From Woeseiaceae bacterium (lineage in GTDB: Bacteria; Pseudomonadota; Gammaproteobacteria; Steroidobacterales; Woeseiaceae): a stretch of 64,000 nucleotides of DNA. Location of the stretch: positions 1 to 64,000 of the forward strand of contig JANQPG010000008.1 in NCBI GenBank assembly GCA_028289545.1. Direction: 5' to 3'. Position 1 is the stretch's first letter, and each line of letters begins with the position of its first letter. The position numbers and the translations under genes are program-made. The notes under the pieces are model-generated. The model had not been told where the DNA came from and ran no database searches. It saw nothing but the letters and a program-made list of their open reading frames with translations. Positions 1 to 8,958 of this stretch are shown here, piece after piece.

Positions 1-1
1 G

Positions 2-778
2 AACGACGTCAACGGCAACCCGGACATCATTGGCTGGAATCAGACGAGCGGCAACCCGTTCCTCGAGCCGATGGAGTCGGACAACTACGACCTCGCGATC
101 GAGCGGTATTTCGGTCAGAGTAATTTTGTTGCGCTCGGCGTGTTCTACAAGGATATCGAGAACTTCTTCGCCACTGACACGATTCCGACGTCGGTTACAA
201 ACCCCGCATCGGGCGTAACCCAGGTGGTGAACATCAACCAGCCGATCAACATTGGCCAGGCGTCGATCAGGGGTGTGGAGTTCAACTATCAGCAGTTCTT
301 CGACACGCTGCCCGGCGTCTGGAGCGGGCTGGGTCTGCAGTTCAATCTGACCTACGTCGACGACGGCAACGCGCCTAATCAGAACACGCGGGAGGTGGAA
401 CCGAGCGCGGCGCGTTCGAGTATTCCTTTCGAAGGACTGCCGCTGCAGAGCGTCTCGGAGCTGACCTACAATCTCGTCGGTATCTTCGAAAACGACAAGT
501 TGGAAGCGCGCCTGGCGTACAACTGGCGGGACGACTATCTGCTGACGATTCGGCAGGTCAACCTGGGATTACCGGTGTTTGCCGAGGACCGCGGACAGCT
601 GGACGGTTCGTTCTTCTATCGGATCAACGACCAGTGGCAGGTGGGTGTTCAGGGCACAAATCTCCTGAAGGACGAGGTCGTTACCACGATGCAGGTGGAT
701 CAGGCGGGGACGCAGGTATTTAGATCCTCGTTCGTATTCGACCGGCGGTATGCGCTGCTCGTTCGGGGGCGCTTCTAG
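2..778 (+). CDS. TonB-dependent receptor, C-terminal part (cut by window edge)
   Basis: An open frame enters from the left edge and ends at TAG 776-778, giving about 258 residues of a beta-barrel C-terminus. It has alternating aromatic/polar strands, a YYDLAIE-like strand (NYDLAIERYF), the barrel-loop style GVEFNYQQFF, and a final strand ending in RYALLVRGRF, with the terminal aromatic residue typical of outer-membrane barrels. TonB-dependent receptors of this kind import oligosaccharides using energy from TonB/ExbBD. The gene lies directly upstream of three halogenase-family genes and a GH9/GH3 pair, so the likely ligand is a beta-glucan oligosaccharide (inference from context). The plug domain and TonB box lie outside the window. 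Confidence 0.9.
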   Translation, partial: NDVNGNPDIIGWNQTSGNPFLEPMESDNYDLAIERYFGQSNFVALGVFYKDIENFFATDTIPTSVTNPASGVTQVVNINQPINIGQASIRGVEFNYQQFFDTLPGVWSGLGLQFNLTYVDDGNAPNQNTREVEPSAARSSIPFEGLPLQSVSELTYNLVGIFENDKLEARLAYNWRDDYLLTIRQVNLGLPVFAEDRGQLDGSFFYRINDQWQVGVQGTNLLKDEVVTTMQVDQAGTQVFRSSFVFDRRYALLVRGRF

Positions 779-850
779 TCGGCCCCCGGCGATGGGGTAG
801 TATTGAGTACCGCATCGAACGAGCCGCCGTTTTGAGAGTGTAATTAGAGA

Positions 851-2400
851 ATGACGGACAGACGCATCAAGCAGGTAGTCATCGTCGGCGGCGGCACCGC
901 CGGCTGGATGACGGCGGCAGCGCTGTCCGTGCTCTTCGGAAAAAAAAAGACTTCTCGATTGACCTGATCGAGTCGGAGCAAATCGGTACGGTTGGCGTCG
1001 GCGAGGCGACGCTGCCGCACCTGCGGTTCTTCAACCAGCGGCTCGGCATCAACGAGCCCGAGTTCATGCAACACACCCAGGCGAGCTTCAAGCTCGGCAT
1101 CGAGTTCGTGAACTGGGGCCGCCTCGGCGACAGCTATATACACCCATTCGGCGACTTCGGCCGCTCGATGAACGGCATCGGCTTTCATCATTACTGGCTG
1201 CGTCTGCAGGCGGCCGGGCGGGGCGTAGATATTGGCGAGTACTCGCTGCCCGTCGTTGCCGCCAGGGCCGGACGCTTTGCCTACCCGAGCGACGATCCCG
1301 CCTCGGTGCTGTCCAGCTACTCCTACGCGTACCAGCTTGACTCGACGCTGTACGCCGCTTACCTCCGCCAGTACTCGGAGGCACGGGGCGTACAGCGCCA
1401 CGAAGGGATTGTCGGTGACGTGAACTTGCATCCGGAAACCGGATTCATCGAAAGCGTAACCTTGAACGATGGACGGCGTATCGAGGGGCAGCTGTTTATC
1501 GATTGCTCGGGATTCCGCGGCGTGCTCATCGAGCAGGCGCTCGAGGCCGGCTACGAACACTGGAAACACTGGCTGCCGTGTGACAGAGCCATTGCGATTC
1601 CGTCGGAAAACGTTGGCGAAATCAAACCCTACACCCAGGCAACGGCCGAGCAGGCCGGGTGGCGCTGGCGGATTCCGTTGCAGCACCGGACCGGGAATGG
1701 GCACGTCTACTCCAGTGACTTTCTCGACGACGACCAGGCGCTGGAGACTCTGTACGCCGGCATCGAAGGACAACCGCTTGCGGAGCCCAATCGCCTACGG
1801 TTCAGCACCGGCCGTCGGAAAAGCATGTGGCGCAAGAACTGTGTGGCTATTGGGTTGTCGGCGGGCTTTTTGGAGCCGCTGGAGTCGACGGGTATCCACC
1901 TGATTCAGCTGGCTATCATGAAGCTCATCGAGTTGTTTCCAGACGCCGACTTCGATCCGCACCATGCGCACGAATTCAACCGCTCACTCAGGATGCAGAT
2001 AGAACGCATCCGTGACTTCCTGGTGCTGCACTACACGGCGACCGAGCGCGACGACTCGGACTTTTGGAATCACTGCCGCACGATGCAGAAACCCGACGAA
2101 CTCGAGGCCCGTATGGACCTGTTTCGCGCGAGAGGTCACGTGGCTCGATACAGTGAGGGTCTGTTTCTGGAGCCGAGCTGGATTGCGGTGTATCTCGGTC
2201 AGCACCTGTTGCCGCAGCGTTATGACCCGCGCGTGGATGCCCACAAGCTCGACGGCATTAGCGGCAACATCGATCGGCTTCGGCAGCTGATCCGCGATGC
2301 CTCGCAGAGCCTGCCTACGCACGCCCAAGCGATTTCGCAAAGCGGCTCGCCGGGCGCCGACGGCTGGAAGCCGGCGGCCATGAGCCTGTATCGCAACTGA
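851..2400 (+). CDS. Flavin-dependent tryptophan-halogenase family protein 1, with -1 frameshift near codon 33
   Basis: Reading from ATG 851 gives the FAD-binding start [20 protein letters not shown], then GKKK, and stops at TGA 965-967. Downstream sequence from 949 continues the same protein in the -1 frame ([21 protein letters not shown]) to TGA 2398-2400. The switch falls on nine As followed by G (940-949), which contains the heptamer A AAA AAG. Joined, the product is about 517 aa with all family marks: GGGTAGW, the catalytic lysine in ASFKLGI (K81), WRWRIP, and FLEPLEST with the second glutamate. The next in-frame ATG, 1066, would remove the FAD-binding domain, so it is unlikely to be the true start. 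The family uses FADH2, O2 and halide to halogenate an aromatic substrate; members linked to TonB receptors have mostly unknown substrates. The shift may be real recoding, transcriptional slippage, a mutation, or a homopolymer sequencing error. Confidence 0.8.
940..949 (+). other. A-tract with A AAA AAG slippery heptamer
   Basis: Nine consecutive As are followed by G inside halogenase gene 1. In the zero frame set by ATG 851 the codons are GGA AAA AAA AAG, and positions 943-949 match the heptamer of the E. coli dnaX frameshift site. A -1 slip there makes the next codon GAC at 949, which is the frame of the remaining 480-odd codons. I see no clear Shine-Dalgarno-like stimulator 10-14 nt upstream, unlike dnaX. 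Confidence 0.6.
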
Positions 2401-2401
2401 T

Positions 2402-3928
2402 ATGAACGCACGGTCCCTTCGACAGATCGTGATCCTGGGCGCCGACGTGACTGCGTGGCTGGCTGCGGTGGCGCTCGCGCGGCGACTGAAGGGCCACGGT
2501 CTCGATATCCTGGTGATGGGCAAAAAGGCGGGCAACGAACGCCAGGTCATCAGCACATCGCCGGCGGCGGGCAAATTCCATCGTCGTATCGGCATCGACG
2601 ATCGAGCGCTGCTGCGAGACGGAGGCGGCGCCTATTCGCTGGGAACGCAGTACTCGGATTGGGCGGCGCCCGCCCATCGGTACTTCCACACGTTTACGCC
2701 GCCGGGCCGCATGTTGCACGCCGTGGAGTTCCATCACTTTGTGAACTACCTGCGTCATCATGGAATCCATGCGGCGTACGACAGCTACTCGGCGGCTGCT
2801 CACGCCGCACAACTCGGCCGATTCACCGAAGCCGGTAGCGCCGGACAACCGCCGCTGGCTTTTGGTCTGCAGCTCGACGTTGCTAACTACGAAGCGTGTT
2901 TACGTGCCCAGGCCGAGGCGCTCGGTGTCCGGTATCTGGAGGCGACGGTCGTATCGGCGTCCGTCTGTGCTCGCAGTGGCCACGTTCAGCACTTGTTGCT
3001 GGAAACGGGCGAGGAGATGCCGGCGGACTTTGTGTTCGATTGCGGGAACGAGCTGTCGTCTTTGATGCGCGACCACCTGGGCGTCGGGTTTGTCGACTGG
3101 TCGGACTGGCTGCCGTGCGACCGGGCGGTCGTGGCTCTCGAGATGCATCATGAGGAAACGCCGGCGTACCGATCGCTGACCCGCACGGCCAATGGCTGGA
3201 TCACGCGGGAGTCTCTCCCCAGGATACATCGACACGCACTGCATTATGCATCGGACTTGACAGACGAGCAGTCGGTGATCGCCGAACTGGTCGAAAAGAC
3301 CGGTATTGCGCCATCGACGCCGATCGCAACACATCGCATTCCGCGGCCCGGTTGCCTCGACCGCTTTTGGCGGGGCAACTGCCTGGCGCTTGGCAATGCC
3401 GCCGGCTACTCCGGCGATTTTGCCGTTTCGGGTCTGCATCTCGCTCAGAGCGGTGTGCTGCGTTGGCTGGAGCTGTTCCCGGATCGCAACTGCGATCCGC
3501 TGCTGGCCGCTGAGTACAATCGTGCGTTCAGCGATGAAATGGAGCGAGTCCGTGATGTGCACTGGCTCCATGTCTCGACGGCGCATCGGGAATCGCCGTT
3601 CTGGGACGCTGCAAGCGCAGCCACTCTGCCCGAATCGCTGCAGTACCGACTCGATGTCTTCGAGCGCACGGGAATCCTGCCGGTCTACGAGGCCGACTCG
3701 GTATCGCAAGAGGCATGGATTTCATTGCTGATCGGCATGGACCGGTGGCCCGAACGCTGGGACCCGCTCGTCGAACTTCAGGAGTTGGACGCCATAGACG
3801 ACGAGCTTCGTCGCATCGCCGTTGTGGCGGAAGGTGTAGCGCGCGCCATGCCCGGTCACGACGACACGCTGAGCCGGATCGGGCAGTCGGACACCACGAC
3901 GGCGCAATTGGCGAACGGCCTCGGGTAA
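2402..3928 (+). CDS. Degenerate tryptophan-halogenase-family paralogue
   Basis: This 508-aa protein starts one base after the stop of halogenase 1. It aligns along its whole length with its two neighbours (DWLPCDRAV, FHHFVNYLRH, LELFPDRNCDPLLAAEYNRAF, MERVRDVHWLHV). However, the GGGTAGW nucleotide motif is replaced by GADVTAWL, the catalytic lysine of FKLGI by serine (AYSLGT), WxWxIP by GWITRESLP, and EPLEST by SGDFAVS. Known halogenase chemistry needs the lysine and glutamate, so it is probably not a halogenase. The frame is intact over 1.5 kb and co-oriented, which argues for a retained role, perhaps as a partner subunit or binding protein (inference). Confidence 0.85.
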   Translation: MNARSLRQIVILGADVTAWLAAVALARRLKGHGLDILVMGKKAGNERQVISTSPAAGKFHRRIGIDDRALLRDGGGAYSLGTQYSDWAAPAHRYFHTFTPPGRMLHAVEFHHFVNYLRHHGIHAAYDSYSAAAHAAQLGRFTEAGSAGQPPLAFGLQLDVANYEACLRAQAEALGVRYLEATVVSASVCARSGHVQHLLLETGEEMPADFVFDCGNELSSLMRDHLGVGFVDWSDWLPCDRAVVALEMHHEETPAYRSLTRTANGWITRESLPRIHRHALHYASDLTDEQSVIAELVEKTGIAPSTPIATHRIPRPGCLDRFWRGNCLALGNAAGYSGDFAVSGLHLAQSGVLRWLELFPDRNCDPLLAAEYNRAFSDEMERVRDVHWLHVSTAHRESPFWDAASAATLPESLQYRLDVFERTGILPVYEADSVSQEAWISLLIGMDRWPERWDPLVELQELDAIDDELRRIAVVAEGVARAMPGHDDTLSRIGQSDTTTAQLANGLG

Positions 3929-3940
3929 GGCGCCGTCGTG

Positions 3941-5461
3941 ATGAGCAATAGAATCCGAAAGGTATTGATCGTGGGCGGAGGCACCGCCGGGTGGATGACG
4001 GCGGCGGCCCTGGCGCGGGTCTTTCCGGCGAACGGCTGCCGGATTGAGCTGATTGAATCGGACGCGATTGGCACGGTGGGCGTCGGCGAGGCCACGATTC
4101 CCCACATTGGCAATTTCAACCGATTACTGGGTATCGACGAAGACGACTTTCTTCGCCACACCCAGGGCACGTTCAAGCTCGGCATTCAGTTCGTTGATTG
4201 GGCGCGGCTCGGTGATTGCTACCTGCATCCGTTTGGTGTGTACGGCGCACCCATGGACGCCATTCCGTTTCATCACTACTGGCTGAAGCTCAACAGCCTT
4301 AAGCAAACCAAGCCGTTGTCGGCGTATTCACTGGCCTGCGTGGCAACGGCGCAAAACAAATTCATGCGACCCGTGAACCTGCCCAAGTCGCCGCTGGGCC
4401 AGATTTTGTATGCGTTTCATCTCGATGCCGGTCGCTACGCCAAGTACCTGCGCGGCTACGCGGAAGACCGAGGTGTCCGTCGTGTGGAGGGCAAGGTTGT
4501 CGACGTTGGCTTGCGCCCGGAAGACGGCTACGTCGATTCGGTTACGCTCGAGAACGGCTCGCAGCTGTCCGCCGACCTGTTTATCGATTGCTCGGGTTTT
4601 CGCGGCCTGCTGATCGAGCAGGCGCTCGAGACGGGTTATGAGGAATGGAGCGAATACCTGCCCTGCAATCGCGCTATCGCGATACCCACCCGGAGCAACG
4701 AGACGCCGCGGCCCTATACGCGCGCCACGGCGCACACGGCAGGGTGGCAATGGCGGATACCGCTGCAACACCGGCTCGGCAATGGCACGGTCTACAGCAG
4801 CGAATTCATGGACGACGACGAGGCGTTGCAGGGCCTCCGCGAGCGCCTCGAGGGCGAACCGCTGGCCGAGCCGAACCGCCTTCGGTTCACCACCGGACGG
4901 CGTCGCAAATTCTGGAACAAGAACGTGGTTGCCATTGGTCTTTCGAGCGGTTTCCTCGAACCCCTCGAGTCGACGAGCATCCACCTGATCCAGTCGGGGA
5001 TCTCGAAACTTGTCGGCCTGTTTCCGACCCGCGGTTTCGATCTTGGCATTGTGGATACTTACAACCGGCAATCCGCCGACGAGATCGAGTACATACGCGA
5101 TTTCCTGATACTGCACTACAAGCAGACCGAGCGCGACGACTCGGCGTTCTGGAATTACTGCCGGACCATGCCGATTCCCGACAGCCTCGCTCAAAAGATC
5201 GAGTTGTTCAGGAGCAGCGGCCGTCTGTATCGGCAGGAAGAGGAGCTGTTTTCCGAGACAAGCTGGCTGGCTGTCATGCTTGGTCAGCGGATTACGCCGC
5301 AGGATTACCATCCGGTCGTGGATGCCTACGACGTCGACGTCATCGGCAAACACCTCGCGGGGCTCACCGAAGTGATTGCGCGGTCCGCAAGCGAGATGCC
5401 CACACATGCCGACTTCATCGCCGAGCATTGCGCCGCGGATCCCTTGCAGATGGCGTCGTGA
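3941..5461 (+). CDS. Flavin-dependent tryptophan-halogenase family protein 3
   Basis: This is a complete 506-aa member. It has the FAD motif VGGGTAGW at residues 11-18, K79 in GTFKLGI (same number as the catalytic lysine of PrnA/RebH), WQWRIP at 269-274, and FLEPLEST at 338-345 with E343 as the expected catalytic glutamate. ATG 3941 is chosen; GTG 3938 immediately before it is an alternative. The gene lies 12 bases after halogenase 2, and its TGA overlaps the GTG of the next gene. Family enzymes oxidise halide to HOX at FAD and pass it along a tunnel to the lysine. Clustering with carbohydrate TonB receptors is known in Xanthomonas and Caulobacter, but the physiological substrate is not. Confidence 0.93.
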   Translation: MSNRIRKVLIVGGGTAGWMTAAALARVFPANGCRIELIESDAIGTVGVGEATIPHIGNFNRLLGIDEDDFLRHTQGTFKLGIQFVDWARLGDCYLHPFGVYGAPMDAIPFHHYWLKLNSLKQTKPLSAYSLACVATAQNKFMRPVNLPKSPLGQILYAFHLDAGRYAKYLRGYAEDRGVRRVEGKVVDVGLRPEDGYVDSVTLENGSQLSADLFIDCSGFRGLLIEQALETGYEEWSEYLPCNRAIAIPTRSNETPRPYTRATAHTAGWQWRIPLQHRLGNGTVYSSEFMDDDEALQGLRERLEGEPLAEPNRLRFTTGRRRKFWNKNVVAIGLSSGFLEPLESTSIHLIQSGISKLVGLFPTRGFDLGIVDTYNRQSADEIEYIRDFLILHYKQTERDDSAFWNYCRTMPIPDSLAQKIELFRSSGRLYRQEEELFSETSWLAVMLGQRITPQDYHPVVDAYDVDVIGKHLAGLTEVIARSASEMPTHADFIAEHCAADPLQMAS

Positions 5462-7143
5462 GTAGCGGGATCGCACATTCTGCTGCCCGTTGCCGGGGGG
5501 TGATCGCTTGCGGAGTCGCGGCGTTGTCGCTCACAAGCCTGGGCGCCTGTGGCGGTGGGGGCAGTGACGGTCCCGCCACCGTGCCAACCTCGGCGCCTCC
5601 AGCGCCTCCGGCCGAGCCCGTGGCCGCCGTCTCGTTCGCCAACGTCACCGTCGCGGCCGGGGTGAATTTCGAGCATCAGATCGCTGCGGCGACACCCTCC
5701 GATGCCGAGCGCATAACGGCCGGCGCCGCGGCAGGGGACTATGACGATGACGGCTATATCGACCTGTACGTCGCCGGTGGTGACGCGGCTACCCCCAATT
5801 TGCTGTACCGCAACCTTGGCGACGGCACGCTTCGATTCGAAGAGACCGGACTTGCGAGCGGAGCGCAGATCAGCGGACGCCGCAGTGCAGGTTCGGTCTT
5901 TGCCGACGTGGACTCGGACGGTCAGCTGGATCTGTTTGTCGGCGCCGTCGAGGGTGATGCGCCAGCTCTGCTGATGAACAACGGCGACGGCACGTTCTCT
6001 GACGGCAGCGCGCGGTCCGGACTGAGTACACCCGCCCGCACGCACACGTTCTCCGCGGCGTTTGCGGACTACGATCTGGACGGCGATCTGGACCTGGCGC
6101 TCAGCCACTGGCAATGGAAGGAGGCCGTCATCAGTGCGGATCCGATCGGGGACACCGAAACGCTGTGGCAAAACCAGGGTGACGGCACGTTTGTCGGCGT
6201 CAGTACACCCTCGGCCCTGTCTTCAGCAATTGGCGATGACGGCACCGATTACACGTTTACGCCGAACTTTGCAGACATCAATAACGACGGTTATCCGGAC
6301 CTGCTCATGGCGGCGGATTTCAAAACCAGCCAGGTGTTGGTCAACAACCGCGACGGCACATTTTCCGACGTGACCACGCCGTCTATTTCCGACGAAAACG
6401 GCATGGGCGCCACGGTGGGCGACTACGACAACGATGGCGATCTCGACTGGTTCGTGACGGCCATTGCGGCCGAGGGCGTGCCGCAGGACAACGGCTTCAA
6501 CGGAAACCGGCTGTACCGGAACAACGGCACGGGCGCTTTCGAAGACGTGACCGACGAGGCCGGAGTACGCATCGGCGGCTGGGGTTGGGCTGCCTGTTTT
6601 GCCGACTTCAACAACGACGGACATCTGGATTTGTTCCACGTCAACGGCTGGGACGACGACCGCTTCCGCGATCTCCCGGCGCGTTTGTTTATGGCGGACG
6701 GCTCAGGTCGGTTCAACGAGACTGCCGTTGATGCTGGTATTACGACGGATCGGCAGGGTCGGGGTGTGGTGTGTGCGGACTTCGACCGCGACGGCGACGT
6801 TGACCTCTTCATCGTCAACAACGGGAACTTCGCCGAGCTCTACGAAAATCGTCTGGACGAGAATGGTCTGGGTGAGGACAGGCATTGGCTCACGGTCCAG
6901 CTGCGCGGGAGCGGGGCAAACACCCGCGGCATCGGCGGGCGTGTCTTCCTTACGGCCGCAGCGGCCACTCAAATGCGTGAGATCCGGATCGGCAACAACT
7001 TTGTCTCGCAGCACGTCGCCGAAGCGCACTTCGGTTTGGGCGCGACCGATCTCATCCCCGAACTGCGTGTCGTGTGGCCCGGTGGTGACGAGACCGTGCT
7101 GACGGACGTGACCGCCAACCAGGTTTTGAGGATAGAGCAATGA
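5458..7143 (+). CDS. FG-GAP/VCBS repeat lipoprotein with ASPIC/UnbV domain
   Basis: The chosen start is GTG 5458, which overlaps the halogenase stop (GTGA) and gives a lipoprotein signal with lipobox LGAC (C31). An upstream extension of this frame would lie wholly inside the halogenase gene and is not credible. The 561-aa product has at least seven Asp-rich calcium-binding FG-GAP units, including [66 protein letters not shown] and [11 protein letters not shown], predicting a beta-propeller. It ends in an ASPIC/UnbV domain ([27 protein letters not shown]). It is probably anchored at the outer membrane. In this operon it may bind glycan at the cell surface (inference). Confidence 0.88.
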   Translation: MSSGIAHSAARCRGVIACGVAALSLTSLGACGGGGSDGPATVPTSAPPAPPAEPVAAVSFANVTVAAGVNFEHQIAAATPSDAERITAGAAAGDYDDDGYIDLYVAGGDAATPNLLYRNLGDGTLRFEETGLASGAQISGRRSAGSVFADVDSDGQLDLFVGAVEGDAPALLMNNGDGTFSDGSARSGLSTPARTHTFSAAFADYDLDGDLDLALSHWQWKEAVISADPIGDTETLWQNQGDGTFVGVSTPSALSSAIGDDGTDYTFTPNFADINNDGYPDLLMAADFKTSQVLVNNRDGTFSDVTTPSISDENGMGATVGDYDNDGDLDWFVTAIAAEGVPQDNGFNGNRLYRNNGTGAFEDVTDEAGVRIGGWGWAACFADFNNDGHLDLFHVNGWDDDRFRDLPARLFMADGSGRFNETAVDAGITTDRQGRGVVCADFDRDGDVDLFIVNNGNFAELYENRLDENGLGEDRHWLTVQLRGSGANTRGIGGRVFLTAAAATQMREIRIGNNFVSQHVAEAHFGLGATDLIPELRVVWPGGDETVLTDVTANQVLRIEQ

Positions 7144-8903
7144 CGACCACGAACTCGTGGCTCGGGTCTTTCCGGGTACTGTCTTCGATGCTTGTGGTTC
7201 TGCTGTCCGCTGCCTGCGCCCATGAGCGCGAGGAAGCGACCGCCGTCCACATCAATCAGATTGGATTTCTGCCGGGCGCCACCAAACAGGCCGTCATCGG
7301 AGCCGGTGCGGGAGAGAGTGCACAACTGATCGATCCGGCGACCGGTATTGTGGTGTGGGAAGGTCCGCTATCTCTGCCGCAGCGCTGGTCCGCCTCCGGC
7401 ACCCGTGTCGGGATGGTCGATTTCTCGGAGTTCAGAGATCCGGGACAGTATCATCTGCACTTGGAGGGTGGCGAACCCGTACCCGTGACGATAGGCAACA
7501 ACGCGTTTTCCGCACTTGCCGATGCGGCGCTGAAAGCCTTTTACTACAACCGCAGCGGAACGGCGCTCGAAGAAGCCCACGCGGGCGTGTGGTCTCGCGC
7601 CGCCGGCCATGCGGATACGCACGTACTGGTGCATCGCTCTGCCGTATCGGCAGACCGCGCGGCTGGCACGGTGCTTGCGGCGCCCTATGGCTGGTACGAC
7701 GCCGGCGACTACAACAAGTATGTCGTCAACTCCGGTATCTCTACCTATACGCTGCTTGCCGCTTATGAGCACTTCACGACGTTTTACCGGCAGCAACGGC
7801 TCAACATCCCCGAGAGCAACAACCGGTTGCCGGACGTCCTCGATGAAGCGTACTGGAACCTCCGCTGGATGCTTGCGATGCAGGACTCCGGCGACGGCGG
7901 CGTGTATCACAAACTGACGACCTTGAATTTCGAAGGCGCGGTCATGCCGGCGGAGGCAACGGCACAGCGCTATGTCGTTCAGAAGACGACGGCAGCGACG
8001 CTCAATTTTGCGGCCGTGATGGCGGTTGCCGCACGAGTGTACGAGGAATACGAAGACGAGCTACCCGGGTTTGCGGCGCGCTGCCGCGATGCAGCCGCTG
8101 CGGCCTATGCGTGGGCACAGCGAAACCCGGGGGATACCTACGAACAGCCCGCAGACGTACTGACGGGCGAGTACGGCGATAAGGATCTCGCCGACGAGTT
8201 CTTCTGGGCGGCAGCCGAGCTGTATCTCGGCGGCGCGGACGATATCGACCTCGATTCAACGATTGGCCTTCGCGAGGAGCGGCTGACGACGCCAAGCTGG
8301 AACAGCGTCAGCGCCCTGGGCTACGTGTCGCTGCATGCGCATCGCGACCGGCTGCAACCGTCAGTTCGGAAATACGTTGAGCGCGAGTTCAGGCGCTATG
8401 CCGAGGAACTTGTCGCTGCTCGACGAGAGTCTCCCTACGGCGTCGCTTACGGCGCCGTTGCTGAAGATTTCCACTGGGGCGGCAACGGCACGGCGCTCAA
8501 CCAGAGCATGCTGCTGATCCAGGCCTACCGGGAGTCCGGCCGGCAAAGCTACCTCGATGCCGCCGTTGCAAACCTCGACTACGTGCTTGGGCGGAATCCC
8601 ACGGGCTATAGCTTCGTGACTGGATTCGGTCGCAAGACACCCCGGCATATCCACCACCGGGTGTCGCAATCCGACGGTATCGATGCGCCGGTACCCGGCC
8701 TGCTGGCAGGCGGTGCAAACACCAATGGACAGGATGGCTGCCGTTACCCGTCGTCGTTTCCCGCCAGGTCCTATCTCGACGACTGGTGCAGCTATACGAC
8801 CAACGAGATTGCGATCAACTGGAATGCACCACTGGTCTACGTGGCCGGCGCGCTGCAGGCCATCGCCAGCGACAAGAGTTCTGCCGAAACCAACCGTCGT
8901 TGA
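7140..8903 (+). CDS. GH9 endoglucanase/cellulase with N-terminal Ig-like domain, lipoprotein
   Basis: ATG 7140 overlaps the previous stop (ATGA). The N-terminus is a hydrophobic signal with a lipobox-like LLSAAC (C26). Residues 36-120 fit the Ig-like CelD_N module (VHINQIGFLP). The catalytic (alpha/alpha)6 domain follows, with the GH9 aspartates in YDAGDYNKY (D187, D190), the histidine region GRNPTGYSFVTGFG and the general acid E556 in NEIAINWNAP. At 587 aa it is a normal size for this subgroup. It hydrolyses beta-1,4-glucan, probably in the periplasm or on the surface, producing cello-oligosaccharides for the GH3 enzyme encoded next. Exact specificity (cellulose, mixed-linkage glucan or glucomannan) cannot be read from sequence. 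Confidence 0.93.
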   Translation: MTTTNSWLGSFRVLSSMLVVLLSAACAHEREEATAVHINQIGFLPGATKQAVIGAGAGESAQLIDPATGIVVWEGPLSLPQRWSASGTRVGMVDFSEFRDPGQYHLHLEGGEPVPVTIGNNAFSALADAALKAFYYNRSGTALEEAHAGVWSRAAGHADTHVLVHRSAVSADRAAGTVLAAPYGWYDAGDYNKYVVNSGISTYTLLAAYEHFTTFYRQQRLNIPESNNRLPDVLDEAYWNLRWMLAMQDSGDGGVYHKLTTLNFEGAVMPAEATAQRYVVQKTTAATLNFAAVMAVAARVYEEYEDELPGFAARCRDAAAAAYAWAQRNPGDTYEQPADVLTGEYGDKDLADEFFWAAAELYLGGADDIDLDSTIGLREERLTTPSWNSVSALGYVSLHAHRDRLQPSVRKYVEREFRRYAEELVAARRESPYGVAYGAVAEDFHWGGNGTALNQSMLLIQAYRESGRQSYLDAAVANLDYVLGRNPTGYSFVTGFGRKTPRHIHHRVSQSDGIDAPVPGLLAGGANTNGQDGCRYPSSFPARSYLDDWCSYTTNEIAINWNAPLVYVAGALQAIASDKSSAETNRR

Positions 8904-8958
8904 ACTGCTGCTCGCACGTTCGACGACGACCCATCAAGCCATTGTGACGGATAAGCGA

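Noticed and set aside
4645..5457. A long open frame running from inside halogenase 3 into the FG-GAP gene, suggesting a much larger fusion protein
   Set aside because: The upstream part has no protein-family character and is a shadow of the halogenase frame; GTG 5458 with a lipoprotein signal is the sensible start.
8683..8958. An N-terminal extension of the GH3 gene overlapping the GH9 gene
   Set aside because: It lies in the GH9 coding region, and ATG 8959 gives a proper lipoprotein signal.
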